The position numbers and the translations under genes were made by a program. The notes under the pieces are model-generated. The model saw only the letters and a program-made list of their open reading frames with translations, had not been told where the DNA came from and ran no database searches. Shown here one piece after another: positions 1 through 5,990 of a DNA stretch of 5,990 nucleotides; position 1 is the stretch's first letter; the number at the start of each line of letters is the position of its first letter. The DNA is from Bacillota bacterium (GTDB lineage Bacteria; Bacillota; Dethiobacteria; DTU022; UBA8154), in NCBI GenBank assembly GCA_003456095.1, contig DMPF01000151.1, positions 1 through 5,990 of the forward strand, written 5' to 3'.

Positions 1-948
1 GGGCCGGAAGCCGAATTCTTCCTTTTCCATACGGACGCCGACGGCAAACCTACCTTAACAACCCATGATCAGGCCGGGTACTTTGACTTGACACCAGCTG
101 ACCTGGGGGAAAGCGCCCGCCGCGACATGGTGCTGACGCTAACAGAAATGGGCTTCGAAATAGAGGCTTCGCACCACGAGGTGGCGCCGGGCCAGCATGA
201 GATCGATTTTAAATACAGCGACGCCCTCTCTACGGCGGACAGCCTCATGACCTTCCGTTTTGTCGTGCGCACGGTAGCGCAGCGGCACGGCCTGCATGCC
301 AGCTTTATGCCCAAGCCTATCTATGGCATTAATGGCTCGGGAATGCATACCCATATTTCCCTTTTCCGGGGAGATGAGAACATTTTCTACGATCCAAAGG
401 GGCGTTATGAACTGAGCAAGGAAGCCATCAGCTTTATTGCCGGGCTGCTGGAACATGCCCCGGCCTTTACTGCCATAACCAATCCAACCGTCAATTCCTA
501 TAAGCGGTTGGTTCCTGGGTATGAGGCGCCCGTCTATATCGCCTGGTCACAGCGTAATCGCAGTCCCCTGATTCGCATACCATCACGCCGCGGTCTTGGC
601 ACCCGCGTGGAGTTGCGCAGCCCTGATCCATCCTGCAATCCCTACCTTGCCCTAGCGGTAATGTTGAAAGCGGGCCTTGACGGTATGAGGCGCGGCCTTA
701 CCCCCCCCGATCCGGAGGACCGCAACATCTATGCCATGACACCGGAGGAGCGGGCCAAACGTAACATCTTCAGCCTGCCCGCCAGCCTGGAGGAAGCTCT
801 GCGCGAACTGGAGAAGAACCCCGTAATCCTGGAGGCGCTGGGGGAACATGTCTGGGATCGTTTTAAGACGGCGAAAATGATTGAATGGAACGATTACCGC
901 ACCTGTGTCCATCCTTGGGAAGTGGAACGTTACCTCGGCACATTCTGA
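1..948 (+). CDS. glnA: Glutamine synthetase type I (GSI-alpha), 3' portion; 5' end outside window
   Basis: Glutamine synthetase makes glutamine from glutamate, ammonia and ATP in the cytoplasm, as a dodecamer. The frame is open from base 1 and ends at TGA 946-948, giving 315 residues; GSI-alpha enzymes have about 445, so roughly 130 N-terminal residues are missing. Local numbering starts at base 1. GPEAEFFLF at residues 1-9 carries metal-ligand glutamates 3 and 5 (E. coli Glu129/131). [10 protein letters not shown] gives Glu60 and Glu67 (E. coli 212/220). NGSGMHTH gives His116 (E. coli 269). [13 protein letters not shown] holds substrate Arg169 and flap Glu175. RVELRSPDP holds Glu204 and Arg206. 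The C-terminus, with VHPWE and the final RYLGTF, closely resembles Bacillus GlnA and lacks the extra length of GSI-beta. Tyr244 lies where GSI-beta enzymes are adenylylated, but the alpha form is normally controlled by feedback inhibition and GlnR-type regulators (family knowledge). Any promoter lies upstream of the window. Confidence 0.98.
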   Translation, partial: GPEAEFFLFHTDADGKPTLTTHDQAGYFDLTPADLGESARRDMVLTLTEMGFEIEASHHEVAPGQHEIDFKYSDALSTADSLMTFRFVVRTVAQRHGLHASFMPKPIYGINGSGMHTHISLFRGDENIFYDPKGRYELSKEAISFIAGLLEHAPAFTAITNPTVNSYKRLVPGYEAPVYIAWSQRNRSPLIRIPSRRGLGTRVELRSPDPSCNPYLALAVMLKAGLDGMRRGLTPPDPEDRNIYAMTPEERAKRNIFSLPASLEEALRELEKNPVILEALGEHVWDRFKTAKMIEWNDYRTCVHPWEVERYLGTF

Positions 949-956
949 AATTGGCA

Positions 957-987
957 CCGGAGGCACCGGTGGCGCCGGCGCCTCCGG
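957..987 (+). terminator. GC-rich hairpin between glnA and carA; possible weak terminator or attenuator
   Basis: CCGGAGGC (957-964) and GCCTCCGG (980-987) are perfect inverted repeats of 8 bp. After an A-C mismatch the stem can continue with CCGG (966-969) pairing with CCGG (975-978) around a five-base loop. It begins nine bases after the glnA stop, where a terminator would be expected. The only T-run, TTTT at 997-1000, starts nine bases past the stem, so this is not a textbook intrinsic terminator. It could reduce read-through, protect the glnA mRNA 3' end, or attenuate entry into carAB. The structure is seen in the sequence; the role is inferred. Confidence 0.5.
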
Positions 988-1023
988 GAAGATATCTTTT
1001 CTACATGTGGTAAAGTTAAAAAC

Positions 1024-1030
1024 AAAGGAG
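1024..1030 (+). promoter_or_regulatory. Ribosome binding site of carA
   Basis: AAAGGAG lies ten bases before ATG 1041, a good Shine-Dalgarno match at a workable distance. It fixes the carA start, and the encoded N-terminus ([16 protein letters not shown]) agrees with the CarA family. Confidence 0.85.
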
Positions 1031-1040
1031 TAAGGCAAAA

Positions 1041-2177
1041 ATGAGCAGAGCTTTGCTGGTCCTGGCTGACGGGACCGTTTTTGAGGGGAAAAATTTTGGC
1101 GCGGCGGGAGAAAGCATTGGCGAGGTGGTTTTCAACACCTCCATGTGCGGCTACCAGGAGATTTTGACGGACCCTTCCTATAAGGGACAAATTGTGGCCA
1201 TGACCTATCCGCAGATCGGCAATTATGGTGTTAACGGCGAGGATGTGGAATCTGCCGGCACGGTCAAAGCGGAAGGTCTGATCGTCAAGGAATACCTTGA
1301 CTTTCCCAGCAATTGGCGTGCCGGCACAGGCGGCGTGGCTGCTATGCCGCTTGGAAATTACCTGAAAGAACAAGGAATTATCGGCATCGAGGGGATAGAT
1401 ACCAGGGCGCTGACCATACACCTGCGCAATGAAGGCTCTCAAATGGGGATTATTTCCACGACTGACTTTGATCTCCCCGGTTTACTGGCAAAGGTGCGGG
1501 CCCATCCGGGAATGGCGGCAGTTGATCTGGTGCAGAAGGTTACGGTGGCTGACCCTTACCACTGGCAGCAAGACTGCGGCCCGTGGTGCAGGCCGGCCGA
1601 GCAGGCAGCAGCGCCGTATCAGATTGTGGTTTATGACTTCGGGGTCAAAAACAGCATTTTGCGCCGTCTGGTGGCGGCCGGCTTTGCCGTGACGGTGGTG
1701 CCGGCCGCCACATCGGCGGAGAAAGTGCTAAAGATGGATTGTGCCGGCGTGCTCCTGAGCAATGGCCCGGGCGATCCGGAAACGGTGACTTATGCCATTA
1801 AAAACACGAAGAAACTGCTTGGCAAAAAGCCGCTGCTTGGCATTTGCCTCGGTCACCAGATATTGGGCCTTGCCATGGGTGGGCGGACATACAAGCTGAA
1901 ATTCGGTCATCATGGTGGAAACCATCCGGTGCTGGACCTGGAAACGGGCCGGGTGGAGATTACGGCGCAAAACCACAACTACTGTGTGGATATTGGCAGT
2001 CTGCGGGGGCAGGTGCGGCTGACACATAAAAACCTGTATGATGGGACGGAGGAAGGGATGCGCCACGCTGAGCTTCCGGTCTTTTCCGTGCAGCACCATC
2101 CGGAAGCCGGTCCGGGACCAAACGACGCAACGCATATTTTCCGCCGTTTCCGCGAAATGATCGGGGGCCGGTGGTAA
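1041..2177 (+). CDS. carA: Carbamoyl-phosphate synthase, small (glutaminase) subunit
   Basis: CarA hydrolyses glutamine and delivers ammonia through a tunnel to CarB, in the cytoplasm. The protein has 378 residues, close to the family norm of about 360-380. Residues 1 to about 150 form the CPSase small-chain N-terminal domain, with [23 protein letters not shown] and GIDTRALT. From about residue 193 comes a class I glutamine amidotransferase domain. The catalytic triad is complete and numbered as in E. coli: nucleophile Cys269 in GICLGHQ, then His353 and Glu355 in HHPEA. NGPGDP and [10 protein letters not shown] are also typical. The linker between the domains contains CGPWC (Cys179 and Cys183), which I do not recall as a family feature. 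A strong ribosome binding site supports ATG 1041. The stop TAA 2175-2177 shares its last base with the carB ATG. No PyrR- or arginine-repressor-type site was recognised upstream. A pyrimidine-specific paralogue name (pyrAA) is possible if the genome has two copies. Confidence 0.98.
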   Translation: MSRALLVLADGTVFEGKNFGAAGESIGEVVFNTSMCGYQEILTDPSYKGQIVAMTYPQIGNYGVNGEDVESAGTVKAEGLIVKEYLDFPSNWRAGTGGVAAMPLGNYLKEQGIIGIEGIDTRALTIHLRNEGSQMGIISTTDFDLPGLLAKVRAHPGMAAVDLVQKVTVADPYHWQQDCGPWCRPAEQAAAPYQIVVYDFGVKNSILRRLVAAGFAVTVVPAATSAEKVLKMDCAGVLLSNGPGDPETVTYAIKNTKKLLGKKPLLGICLGHQILGLAMGGRTYKLKFGHHGGNHPVLDLETGRVEITAQNHNYCVDIGSLRGQVRLTHKNLYDGTEEGMRHAELPVFSVQHHPEAGPGPNDATHIFRRFREMIGGRW

Positions 2178-2179
2178 TG
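2163..2179 (+). promoter_or_regulatory. carA-carB translational coupling junction (TAATG) and carB start
   Basis: The carA stop TAA (2175-2177) and carB ATG (2177-2179) share one base. The only Shine-Dalgarno-like sequence is a G-run at 2163-2167, nine bases upstream and inside carA. A GTG two codons earlier (2171) is in frame, but the ATG gives MPKRTDL, matching the conserved CarB N-terminus, so the ATG is chosen. The arrangement suggests that carB is translated by terminating and reinitiating ribosomes, which would help keep subunits in balance (inference). Confidence 0.8.
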
Positions 2180-5100
2180 CCAAAAAGAACTGATCTGCAA
2201 AAAATACTGGTGATCGGCTCCGGACCGATCATTATCGGTCAGGCGTGCGAATTTGACTATTCCGGCACGCAGGCCTGCAAAGCGTTGCGCGAGGAAGGCT
2301 ACAAAGTTGTTCTGGTCAACTCCAACCCGGCCACAATCATGACTGATCCGGAAACGGCAGACGCGGTTTATATTGAACCGCTTAATGCGGAAATGTTGGA
2401 GAGAATTATCGAGCGGGAAAGGCCCGATGCGCTGCTGCCGAATATCGGCGGGCAGACGGGGCTCAACTTGGCGGTGGAACTGGCTGAAAAAGGAGTTTTG
2501 GCCAGGTTTGGCGTAGAGCTGATCGGCGCCCGCCTGGAAACGATTAAAAAGGCGGAAGACCGGGAACTGTTCAAAGAAGCGATGCTTAAAATTGGCCTGG
2601 AGGTTCCCAAAAGTATTGCCGTCAACTCTTTGGCTGGGGGGCTGGAGATTATCAATGAGATCGGTTTTCCGGCTATACTGCGGCCGGCTTTTACCTTGGG
2701 AGGCACAGGGAGCGGCATCGCTTATAATATTGACGAATTCAGGACCATCCTGGAAAATGGTCTTGATCTTAGCATGACCCATCAGGTGCTGGTGGAAGAG
2801 TCGGTTCTGGGCTGGAAGGAATATGAACTGGAACTGATGCGGGACAGGATGGATAACGCGCTGGTGGTTTGCCCCATTGAAAATTTTGATGCTATGGGCA
2901 TTCACACCGGCGACAGCATCACCGTGGCGCCGGCGCAAACACTGACGGATAAGGAATATCAGCGCTTGAGAGACGCAGCTATTGCCATCATGCGTGAAAT
3001 CGGCGTGGAAACCGGCGGAGCCAATGTCCAGTTTGCCGTAAATCCGGCAAACGGCCGGATGGTGGTGATTGAAATGAACCCCAGAGTGTCCCGGAGCTCG
3101 GCACTTGCTTCCAAGGCGACCGGTTTCCCCATCGCCAAAATTGCGGCCAAGCTCTCTGTTGGCCTGACCCTGGATGAAATACGCAACGATATAACCAGGG
3201 AGACGCCGGCTTCCTTTGAGCCGGCAATCGATTATGTGGTGGTAAAATTCCCGCGCTTTGCCTTTGAAAAATTTCCGGAAGCCGACGCAACCTTAATGAC
3301 GCAGATGAAGTCGGTGGGTGAAGCGATGTCGATTGGACGCACCTTTAAAGAAGCGTTAAGCAAAGCGATCAGAAGCCTGGAAAAAGGAAATTATGGCCTG
3401 GAACGCAAGGATGGGGATTTGGTGGAACTGCGCAAAGCGCTGGTCATTCCCGGCAGCGAAAGATTCTGGTATATCGCGGAGGCGTTCAGGCGGGGCCTCT
3501 CTGTCGGAGAGGTCAGCGGGCTGAGCGGCGTGGACCCCTGGTTTCTGCACAACATTTGGCAGATGGTCTCCCTGGAAGGGGAAATTGAAAACCATGCTGC
3601 TCAAACAGGCGGAGAAACGGAGCTGCTTCCGGCTGAGCTGTTGCGCGCGGCCAAGGAATACGGCTTTTCCGACCGGCGCATCGGGGAGCTCCTCGGCATA
3701 AGGGAGGAGAAAGTCCGCAGCCGGCGTAAGAAACTTGGTATCCTGCCGGTCTATAAAATGGTGGATACCTGCGCGGGGGAATTTAAGGCTTACACACCAT
3801 ATTTTTATTCCAGCTATGAAAGGCCGTATCTCCCGGCCGGAAAAAAGAATGCCGAAGCACAATGCGAGGCTGCCGATTCAGGGCGCCCCAAAATCATTAT
3901 CCTTGGCTCCGGACCCAACAGAATCGGTCAGGGGATTGAATTTGACTATTGTTGTGTACACGCCGTATTTGCCTGCCAGGAACTGGGTTACGAAGCTATT
4001 ATGATCAATTGCAATCCGGAAACTGTAAGCACGGATTATGATACGGCCGACAGGCTCTATTTTGAACCCCTTACCGCGGAAGATGTGCTGAACATTGTGG
4101 AGCTGGAGAAACCCGCGGGCGTGATTTTGCAGTTTGGCGGGCAGACTCCACTGAAGCTGGCCGCTGCTTTATGGCAGGCGGGGGTCAGCATTCCCGGCAC
4201 TTCCCCCGACGCCATTGACCGCTCGGAGGACAGGAGACGTTTTAAAGAGATGCTGCACAAGCTGAATCTGCGCCAACCGGAAAGCGTTACGGCCACTTCC
4301 GTGGATGAAGCGCTGTCAGCCGTCAGAAACGTCGGCTATCCGGTGATTGTGCGGCCATCCTACGTGCTCGGCGGCCGAGCGATGGAGATTGTTTATGATG
4401 ACGCAGGCCTGCGGGATTACATGCGGCGGGCTTTGCAGGCGTCTCCTGAACATCCGGTACTGATTGACGAATACCTGGAGGATGCCGTGGAGGTTGATGT
4501 TGATGCTCTCTCAGACGGCACCGATACGGTAATTGCCGGGATCATGGAGCATATTGAAGAAGCCGGTATTCATTCCGGCGATTCGGCCTGCACGCTTCCG
4601 CCCCACACCTTAAGCAGCGCCGTACTGGAGGAGATCAAGTCGCAGACAAAAGCGCTGGCGGCGGAGCTCGGTGTGCAGGGACTAATGAACGCCCAGTACG
4701 CCGTCAAAAACGATACCGTCTACATCCTGGAGGTCAATCCCCGTGCTTCCCGCACTATCCCCTTTGTCAGCAAAGTGACCGGCATACCTTTTGTCAAACT
4801 GGCTACCAAAGCGCTATTGGGGCACAAATTGGCTGAACTCGGCCTGGTTGGGGAAGTGACGCTGCCGCACGTGGCTGTTAAAGAAGCGGTTTTCCCCTTC
4901 AATAAGTTTCCGGGAGTTGATGTGATACTGGGACCGGAGATGAAATCAACAGGGGAAGTAATGGGGATAGACGAAGATTTCGGCCTGGCCTATGCCAAAG
5001 CGCAGGCAGCCAGCCACAACAGGATACCGCTTTCCGGTACGGTTTTTATCAGCGTTAAAGACAAAGACAAAGAAAAAGCCGCCGGTATTGCGACAAGGCT

Positions 5101-5431
5101 GTTGCGCCATGGCTTTAAAATCATGGCTACCAAAGGGACGGCCAAATATTTGCGGGAGCAGGGCTTGTCAGCACAGGAAATAAACAAAGTAACTGAAGGC
5201 AGACCGCACGTGGTAGATGCGATTAAGAACAGGAAAGTGGATTTTGTAATTAATACTGCTGCAGGGGCGCAGGCTCAGCGGGATTCTTTTTCCATCCGCA
5301 GAGCAGCACTCCAATACCGCATATCATTCACCACAACCATGGCTGGAGCGGAGGCGATTGTGACGGCGATAGAAATGTTGGCAAAGAAGCAGATGCTCAT
5401 TAAGCCTATCCAGGAATACCACTCTCTTTAG
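2177..5431 (+). CDS. carB: Carbamoyl-phosphate synthase, large subunit
   Basis: CarB makes carbamoyl phosphate from bicarbonate, CarA-derived ammonia and two ATP, for pyrimidine and arginine synthesis. It has 1084 residues against 1073 in E. coli. Layout: carboxyphosphate ATP-grasp half (about 1-400), oligomerisation domain (about 401-555), carbamoyl-phosphate ATP-grasp half (about 572-947), MGS-like effector domain (about 948-1084). First-half residues keep E. coli numbers: Arg129, Arg169, Glu215, Glu299, Asn301, Arg303. Second-half residues are offset by 11: Arg726, Glu852, Asn854, Arg856. The extra length lies mainly in the oligomerisation domain and the inter-half linker (about 549-571). 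In the effector domain, ATKGTA and Lys1004 in NKVTEGRPH match the E. coli nucleotide-effector site, but Ala1028 replaces Thr1017 and Phe1051 replaces ornithine-site Tyr1040. UMP-type inhibition is plausible; ornithine response is less certain. The TAG stop lies inside the 3' end of the opposing DUF454 gene. Confidence 0.98.
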   Translation: MPKRTDLQKILVIGSGPIIIGQACEFDYSGTQACKALREEGYKVVLVNSNPATIMTDPETADAVYIEPLNAEMLERIIERERPDALLPNIGGQTGLNLAVELAEKGVLARFGVELIGARLETIKKAEDRELFKEAMLKIGLEVPKSIAVNSLAGGLEIINEIGFPAILRPAFTLGGTGSGIAYNIDEFRTILENGLDLSMTHQVLVEESVLGWKEYELELMRDRMDNALVVCPIENFDAMGIHTGDSITVAPAQTLTDKEYQRLRDAAIAIMREIGVETGGANVQFAVNPANGRMVVIEMNPRVSRSSALASKATGFPIAKIAAKLSVGLTLDEIRNDITRETPASFEPAIDYVVVKFPRFAFEKFPEADATLMTQMKSVGEAMSIGRTFKEALSKAIRSLEKGNYGLERKDGDLVELRKALVIPGSERFWYIAEAFRRGLSVGEVSGLSGVDPWFLHNIWQMVSLEGEIENHAAQTGGETELLPAELLRAAKEYGFSDRRIGELLGIREEKVRSRRKKLGILPVYKMVDTCAGEFKAYTPYFYSSYERPYLPAGKKNAEAQCEAADSGRPKIIILGSGPNRIGQGIEFDYCCVHAVFACQELGYEAIMINCNPETVSTDYDTADRLYFEPLTAEDVLNIVELEKPAGVILQFGGQTPLKLAAALWQAGVSIPGTSPDAIDRSEDRRRFKEMLHKLNLRQPESVTATSVDEALSAVRNVGYPVIVRPSYVLGGRAMEIVYDDAGLRDYMRRALQASPEHPVLIDEYLEDAVEVDVDALSDGTDTVIAGIMEHIEEAGIHSGDSACTLPPHTLSSAVLEEIKSQTKALAAELGVQGLMNAQYAVKNDTVYILEVNPRASRTIPFVSKVTGIPFVKLATKALLGHKLAELGLVGEVTLPHVAVKEAVFPFNKFPGVDVILGPEMKSTGEVMGIDEDFGLAYAKAQAASHNRIPLSGTVFISVKDKDKEKAAGIATRLLRHGFKIMATKGTAKYLREQGLSAQEINKVTEGRPHVVDAIKNRKVDFVINTAAGAQAQRDSFSIRRAALQYRISFTTTMAGAEAIVTAIEMLAKKQMLIKPIQEYHSL

Positions 5432-5856
5432 AGTTTGTATGATCTTTTCTGCTTTGACGAGGCCGATAACTTAAGCAGCTGGTCCTTTTTTAGAGTTTTG
5501 AGGATATAAAGGTGAATACTCACGCCGATTCCGACAAGAATCAGAAATACTCTTAAACGCCAGTCATCCACAAGAAATATGGAGAAAATAAGGGTAAACC
5601 ACAAAAAAACTAGGGCGAATATCTTTGTGCTCAACAAAACGGATCTGTACATAATGTAATTGTATATATAGAAACCAAAGATCTTATGATGGATTAGCCA
5701 TTGATACAATCTATCGGAACTGCGCAGATAACACCAAGCCGATAGCAGCAGAAATGGGGTTGTGGGCAATACAGGTATGAATATCCCCACAACTCCTAAA
5801 AAAAGAAAGAGACTTCCAAGACCGATCAACAAATATTTTTTGATTAATTCCGGCAT
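5428..5856 (-). CDS. DUF454 / YbaN-family small membrane protein
   Basis: The product has 142 residues and is clearly membrane-bound. The family signature is present in order: a hydrophobic segment with [16 protein letters not shown] (11-26), [14 protein letters not shown] (28-41) and [17 protein letters not shown] (45-61). Further hydrophobic segments lie at about 79-96 and 102-119, followed by a basic tail. This pattern matches DUF454 proteins such as E. coli YbaN (about 125 residues), whose biochemical function is not established, so none is assigned. ATG 5856 is the most upstream ATG; an in-frame TGA lies eight codons before it. No GG-rich Shine-Dalgarno is seen, only purine-rich AAAGAAAGA-type sequence. 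The gene converges on carB, and its last four bases overlap the carB end. By hand count 5521-5820 is 117/300 G+C (39%), against 67/120 (56%) in two carB samples. It may be a later arrival or simply a less conserved gene. Confidence 0.9.
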   Translation of the reverse strand: MPELIKKYLLIGLGSLFLFLGVVGIFIPVLPTTPFLLLSAWCYLRSSDRLYQWLIHHKIFGFYIYNYIMYRSVLLSTKIFALVFLWFTLIFSIFLVDDWRLRVFLILVGIGVSIHLYILKTLKKDQLLKLSASSKQKRSYKL

Positions 5857-5860
5857 TGCG

Positions 5861-5890
5861 ATTATTATCTTTCTTTCTTTTCAATATCAA
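5861..5890 (-). promoter_or_regulatory. Possible sigma-70/A-type promoter of the DUF454 gene
   Basis: On the minus strand TTGATA (plus 5885-5890) is followed after 18 bases by AATAAT (plus 5861-5866), each one mismatch from the consensus -35 and -10 hexamers. GATAAT (5864-5869) is an alternative -10 at a poorer 15-base spacing. Transcription would then begin at or within a few bases of ATG 5856, giving an almost leaderless mRNA, which would fit the lack of a Shine-Dalgarno. The region is A+T-rich, so chance matches are likely. Confidence 0.3.
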
Positions 5891-5990
5891 AGCTGCGAAC
5901 AAAAGCGGGCGGAGCTCTACTTTAAACACCAGTCAGTCAAATCCAGTGATGCATCCCTTCAGCGTACTGCCGAAGACCTCTAAAAAAGCC
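5891..5990. other. Non-coding upstream region, nothing recognised
   Basis: This stretch lies upstream of the DUF454 gene and runs to the window edge. No tRNA, repeat or convincing coding sequence was recognised. The A-run at 5982-5987 reads as GGCTTTTTTA on the minus strand. It could be the tail of a terminator for a minus-strand gene beyond the window, but its stem would lie outside and cannot be seen. Confidence 0.35.

Noticed and set aside
88..948. Internal TTG at base 88 as the start of glnA
   Set aside because: The frame is open upstream to base 1 and encodes the conserved GPEAEFFLF metal-binding motif, so the gene extends beyond the window edge.
951..1016. Possible carA promoter (TTGGCA at 951-956, TAAAGT at 1011-1016)
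   Set aside because: The two hexamers are 54 bases apart and neither has a partner at 16-18 bases. A carA-specific promoter cannot be supported from the sequence.
1979..2938. Long minus-strand open frame (319 codons) opposite the carA/carB junction
   Set aside because: It lies wholly opposite carA and carB, which have complete catalytic motifs. The translation is low-complexity in the manner of an antisense shadow and no family is recognisable.
3655..3750. Helix-turn-helix-like segment within CarB ([11 protein letters not shown] region)
   Set aside because: This is the normal helical oligomerisation domain of CarB, and the same segment exists in E. coli CarB. It is not evidence of DNA binding.
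5461..5494. Possible intrinsic terminator for carB ending in the T-run at 5486-5491
   Set aside because: The only pairing found upstream is GGCC (5461-5464) with GGTC (5481-5484), four pairs with one wobble and a large loop. That is too weak, and the site lies within the opposing coding sequence.
5762..5983. Plus-strand reading frame of 73 codons (GTG start) antisense to the DUF454 gene and extending past its start
   Set aside because: It mostly overlaps a recognisable family gene on the other strand, and its product resembles no family I know. The hydrophobic stretch over the A+T-rich promoter region is expected by chance.

Overview
This 5990-base window is an ordinary housekeeping segment of a bacterial chromosome, most likely from a Firmicute (Clostridia or Negativicutes type). 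The main clue is glutamine synthetase: it is the short GSI-alpha form, with a C-terminus like that of Bacillus GlnA. The taxonomy is an inference from protein similarity recalled from memory, not from a search.

Layout. Positions 1-948 (+) hold the last 315 codons of glnA (glutamine synthetase); its 5' end lies outside the window. A 92-base gap (949-1040) contains a strong GC-rich inverted repeat and then a clear Shine-Dalgarno sequence. Positions 1041-2177 (+) are carA and 2177-5431 (+) are carB, the two subunits of glutamine-dependent carbamoyl-phosphate synthetase. They are joined by a one-base TAATG stop/start overlap. Positions 5428-5856 (-) are a small DUF454/YbaN-type membrane protein, convergent with carB and overlapping its 3' end by four bases. 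Positions 5857-5990 are non-coding as far as can be seen and probably carry the promoter of the DUF454 gene.

How the genes work together. GlnA makes glutamine from glutamate, ammonia and ATP. CarA hydrolyses glutamine and passes the ammonia through an internal tunnel to CarB. CarB uses two ATP and bicarbonate to make carbamoyl phosphate for pyrimidine and arginine synthesis. A glutamine producer therefore sits directly upstream of a major glutamine consumer, and no other pyr or arg gene is visible. All catalytic residues checked in CarA and CarB are present, at positions identical to the E. coli enzymes or offset by a constant 11 residues in the second half of CarB. Both should be functional.

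The DUF454 gene differs from its neighbours: it is on the other strand, is distinctly richer in A+T (about 39% G+C by hand count against about 56% in carB samples), and has no obvious ribosome binding site. I found no mobile element, CRISPR array, RNA gene or undescribed system. The points worth a second look are modest: the glnA-carA hairpin, two substitutions in the CarB effector domain, and the overlapping convergent junction.
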